64,000 nt of DNA, taken from the NCBI RefSeq assembly GCF_003123685.1, contig NZ_QCYJ01000127.1, positions 372,001-436,000 on the forward strand. Direction: 5' to 3'. Under the pieces are notes generated by a model. The model did no database searches and was not told the origin of the DNA. It saw only the letters and a list, made by a program, of their open reading frames with translations. The translations under genes and the position numbers were made by a program. The stretch is from Nocardia aurea (GTDB lineage: Bacteria; Actinomycetota; Actinomycetes; Mycobacteriales; Mycobacteriaceae). The first letter of the stretch is position 1; each line of letters starts with the position of its first letter. This document shows, piece after piece, positions 61,552 through 64,000 of this stretch.

Positions 61552-64000
61552 CTGAGCAAGATCACTGTCGAACAGGAACCCGGTCTCACCGACACCCTGT
61601 TGACCGCCGAACTGGATGACACACACACTGCACCGAAATTCGCGGAATTGGGAGTTCGCGACGAAATCGTTCGCGCACTCGGCGAGATCGGTATCGAACG
61701 CACTTTCGCGATTCAAGAACTGACCCTGCCGCTGGCGTTGGCCGGCGAAGATCTCATCGGTCAGGCCCGCACCGGAATGGGTAAGACTTTCGGATTCGGC
61801 GTGCCGCTTTTGCACCGCATCGCGACCGCCGATACCGGAACCACTCCGCTGGACGGCACACCGCGCGCGCTCGTCATCGTCCCCACTCGCGAACTGTGCA
61901 TTCAGGTCACCTCCGACCTGGAGAACGCGAGCAAATACCTCACCAATCACCAGGGGCCGCTGAAGGTGGCCTCGATCTACGGCGGACGTCCCTACGAGTC
62001 CCAGATCGCCGCGCTGCGCGCGGGCGTCGACGTCGTAGTCGGAACGCCGGGACGACTACTGGACCTCGCCAACCAGAATCACCTGATCCTGGGCAAGGTC
62101 GGCGTGCTCGTCCTCGACGAAGCCGACGAGATGCTGGATCTGGGCTTCCTGCCGGATATCGAGCGCATTCTCAGCATGGTCCCCGACAAGCGTCAGACCA
62201 TGCTGTTCTCGGCCACGATGCCGGGCCCGATCATCACCCTGGCCCGCACGTTCCTGACCCGGCCGACGCATATCAGGGCCGAGGAACCGCACGACTCCGC
62301 CATTCACGACCGCACCACCCAGTTCGTCTACCGGGCGCACGCGCTCGACAAGCACGAATTGATCGCCAAGGTGCTCCAGGCCGAGGGCCGTGGCGCGACC
62401 ATGATCTTCACCAGGACCAAGCGCACCGCGCAGAAGGTCGCCGACGAACTGGCCGACCGCGGGTTCGCGGTGGGCGCCGTACACGGCGACCTCGGTCAGA
62501 TCGCCCGCGAGAAGGCGCTGAACAAATTCCGCAAGGGTGTGATCGACGTACTCGTCGCCACCGACGTGGCGGCGCGCGGCATCGATATCGACGATGTCAC
62601 CCACGTCGTCAACTACCAGTGCCCCGAGGACGAGAAGACCTACGTCCACCGGATCGGGCGGACCGGCCGCGCCGGACGCACCGGTGTCGCGATCACCCTG
62701 ATCGACTGGGACGAGCTGAACCGCTGGGCGGGCATCGACAAGGCGCTCGGCCTCGGCATCCCTGACCCGGTCGAAACGTATTCGCGTTCCCCCCACCTGC
62801 TCAGCGATCTCGGCATCCCCGAGGGCACGACCGGCCACGTCCGCAAGGCGAAGCCGGTGGTCCGCGAGGAGGAGGCCGAAGTCGTCGAGCGGCCCGCGCG
62901 CGCGCCGCGTAAACGCAATCGCAGGCGTACCCGCGCCGGTGAGCCGATCGACGGTGTGGAGAACAGCGGCACCACCGGTGGCGAGAACGGGGTCCCCGAG
63001 AACGGTGGAGCCGAAACCCGTGCCGACGCGAGTGTCGAAGGCACGGCCGAAGAAGGCGGGCAACCGCGTCGCAGGCGGCGTCGGCGTCGCTCGGGTGGGG
63101 ACCAGGACGCCGCGGCGAACAATGCCACGGCCGAGGTGACCCCGACCGAGAGCGCCGAGGACAGCACCGGCGACGACACCACCGAGCAGCCCGCGCGACG
63201 GCGGCGGCGACGTCGCAGGCCTTCCGGTGACGATTCGAGGACCGTCGACGGCGGTACGTCGGGTCGCGGCGAGTCCGCTGCCGGTTCGTCGAGTTCGGTC
63301 CCGAACACCGACACCGATCCTTCGGTCACTTCCACGAACAACGGTGGTCCCACCGCGTCGGCTCCGACGGTGAGCGACTCGGTCGGCGATATCTCCACCG
63401 GTTCCGGAACGGTGACCGGCGCTCTCGACGCAGGCTCGGATGTCCCCGCGTCGGTGAACGGTAGTGCGTCCACCAACGGCGCGATCGTCGCCGACGTCAC
63501 GGCGGCGTCCGTCGACGCCACGGCGTCCACCGACCGCACGGGCCTCGCGACGGCCGTCATCGACAGGCCGGAGACGGTCGTCGACGTCACCGCGGCGAGC
63601 ACCGCGGTCGAGGCGACCACGGTAGTGGTGGCCGATGACTCGGTCGCCGAGAAGCCGGTCCGCAGGCGGACCAGGAAGGTCACGGCGGACGTCGCCGGAG
63701 CCGACCCCACCGCCGAACCGGTTCGTAGCCGCAGCCGCAAGGCCGCGACCACCACCGACAAGGCCGTGACCGCCGCCGCCGACAGCGCGGCGGAGACGGT
63801 CGTAGCGCCTACCCGCAGTCGCAGGAAGGCGACCGCACCCGCGGGCGAGGCCTCGGCCTCGAGCGCAGCGGCGGAGTCGACCACGGCAGCGGCCACGACG
63901 ACAGGCGAGGCGGCTGCGGCAGCCGCCACGACGACGGGCGATGCGATCGGAGTCTCGACCGCGAAGACGGCCGAGGCAGCCGAGGCAAAGGCGGCCGAAC
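61552..64000 (+). CDS. rhlE: DEAD-box RNA helicase RhlE-like, CTG start, long basic tail (partial)
   Basis: The frame is open from 61528 but has no ATG, GTG or TTG near the expected start; CTG 61552 (then AGC AAG ATC ACT) has GAGGAAGG 7 nt upstream. The helicase core has ARTGMGKT (residues 72-79), VLDEADEML, LFSATMP and HRIGRTGRAG. After about residue 430 comes a tail of at least 380 aa made of Ala/Thr/Ser-rich and acidic stretches broken by Arg clusters (RKRNRRRTR, RRRRRRRS, then V-R-x-R-x-R-K type units). It corresponds to Rv3211 but is much longer. The gene runs off the right edge. Confidence 0.9.
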   Translation, partial: MSKITVEQEPGLTDTLLTAELDDTHTAPKFAELGVRDEIVRALGEIGIERTFAIQELTLPLALAGEDLIGQARTGMGKTFGFGVPLLHRIATADTGTTPLDGTPRALVIVPTRELCIQVTSDLENASKYLTNHQGPLKVASIYGGRPYESQIAALRAGVDVVVGTPGRLLDLANQNHLILGKVGVLVLDEADEMLDLGFLPDIERILSMVPDKRQTMLFSATMPGPIITLARTFLTRPTHIRAEEPHDSAIHDRTTQFVYRAHALDKHELIAKVLQAEGRGATMIFTRTKRTAQKVADELADRGFAVGAVHGDLGQIAREKALNKFRKGVIDVLVATDVAARGIDIDDVTHVVNYQCPEDEKTYVHRIGRTGRAGRTGVAITLIDWDELNRWAGIDKALGLGIPDPVETYSRSPHLLSDLGIPEGTTGHVRKAKPVVREEEAEVVERPARAPRKRNRRRTRAGEPIDGVENSGTTGGENGVPENGGAETRADASVEGTAEEGGQPRRRRRRRRSGGDQDAAANNATAEVTPTESAEDSTGDDTTEQPARRRRRRRRPSGDDSRTVDGGTSGRGESAAGSSSSVPNTDTDPSVTSTNNGGPTASAPTVSDSVGDISTGSGTVTGALDAGSDVPASVNGSASTNGAIVADVTAASVDATASTDRTGLATAVIDRPETVVDVTAASTAVEATTVVVADDSVAEKPVRRRTRKVTADVAGADPTAEPVRSRSRKAATTTDKAVTAAADSAAETVVAPTRSRRKATAPAGEASASSAAAESTTAAATTTGEAAAAAATTTGDAIGVSTAKTAEAAEAKAAE

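Noticed and set aside
1..64000. CRISPR arrays, tRNA or rRNA genes, insertion sequences or integrases
   Set aside because: I saw no regularly spaced repeats, cloverleaf-like sequences, transposase or integrase motifs in either strand.

Overview
The window looks like chromosome of a high-GC, mycolic-acid-containing actinomycete, most likely a Nocardia. The GC-rich third codon positions, GTG/TTG starts and a secreted antigen-85-type mycolyltransferase fit this. The two flanks keep the gene order known from Mycobacterium tuberculosis Rv3198A-Rv3211. All family names come from reading the translated sequence; no database search was run.

Left flank (1-12.7 kb): end of mycoredoxin, NAD(H) diphosphatase NudC, a K+ channel/RCK protein, a DoxX-like membrane protein, the AdnB and AdnA helicase-nucleases, LipV-type hydrolase, a cysteine-less alkyltransferase-like protein and a VOC protein. 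Right flank (52.8-64 kb): TIGR02569-type kinase-like protein, MoeZ, a DUF3152 zinc-protease-like protein, TetR regulator, DUF3107 protein, YceI protein, XRE regulator, ferritin-like protein, an alpha/beta hydrolase and a DEAD-box helicase that runs off the window and seems to start at CTG.

About 40 kb separates the two halves of this conserved order. First come a MobA-MoeA fusion, a small basic Gln-rich protein, an arylsulfatase and a methionine-salvage operon (MtnA-MtnB fusion, MtnD, MtnC). Next is a nitrate block: narGHJI (23.6-30.6 kb) and, after a metabolic and regulatory interlude with the mycolyltransferase, an operon on the minus strand of narK, nirB, nirD, a uroporphyrinogen-III-synthase/winged-helix protein and a CbiX-type chelatase. 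A second narK lies at 43.8 kb. GlnR-like boxes lie about 120-140 bp upstream of both narK genes. Together these genes supply molybdenum cofactor, nitrate uptake, nitrate and nitrite reduction, and siroheme.

The least understood part is 45.7-50.4 kb: four tightly packed genes that I recognise as the SCO2524, SCO2523, SCO2522 and SCO2521 families of Streptomyces. They include a variant P-loop ATPase (KGGTGRS) and three proteins without known function. A convergent membrane protein with a degenerate potassium-channel-like C-terminus and a GNAT acetyltransferase follow, then a gene-poor stretch with possible decayed coding. I regard this as the best candidate for an undescribed system here.
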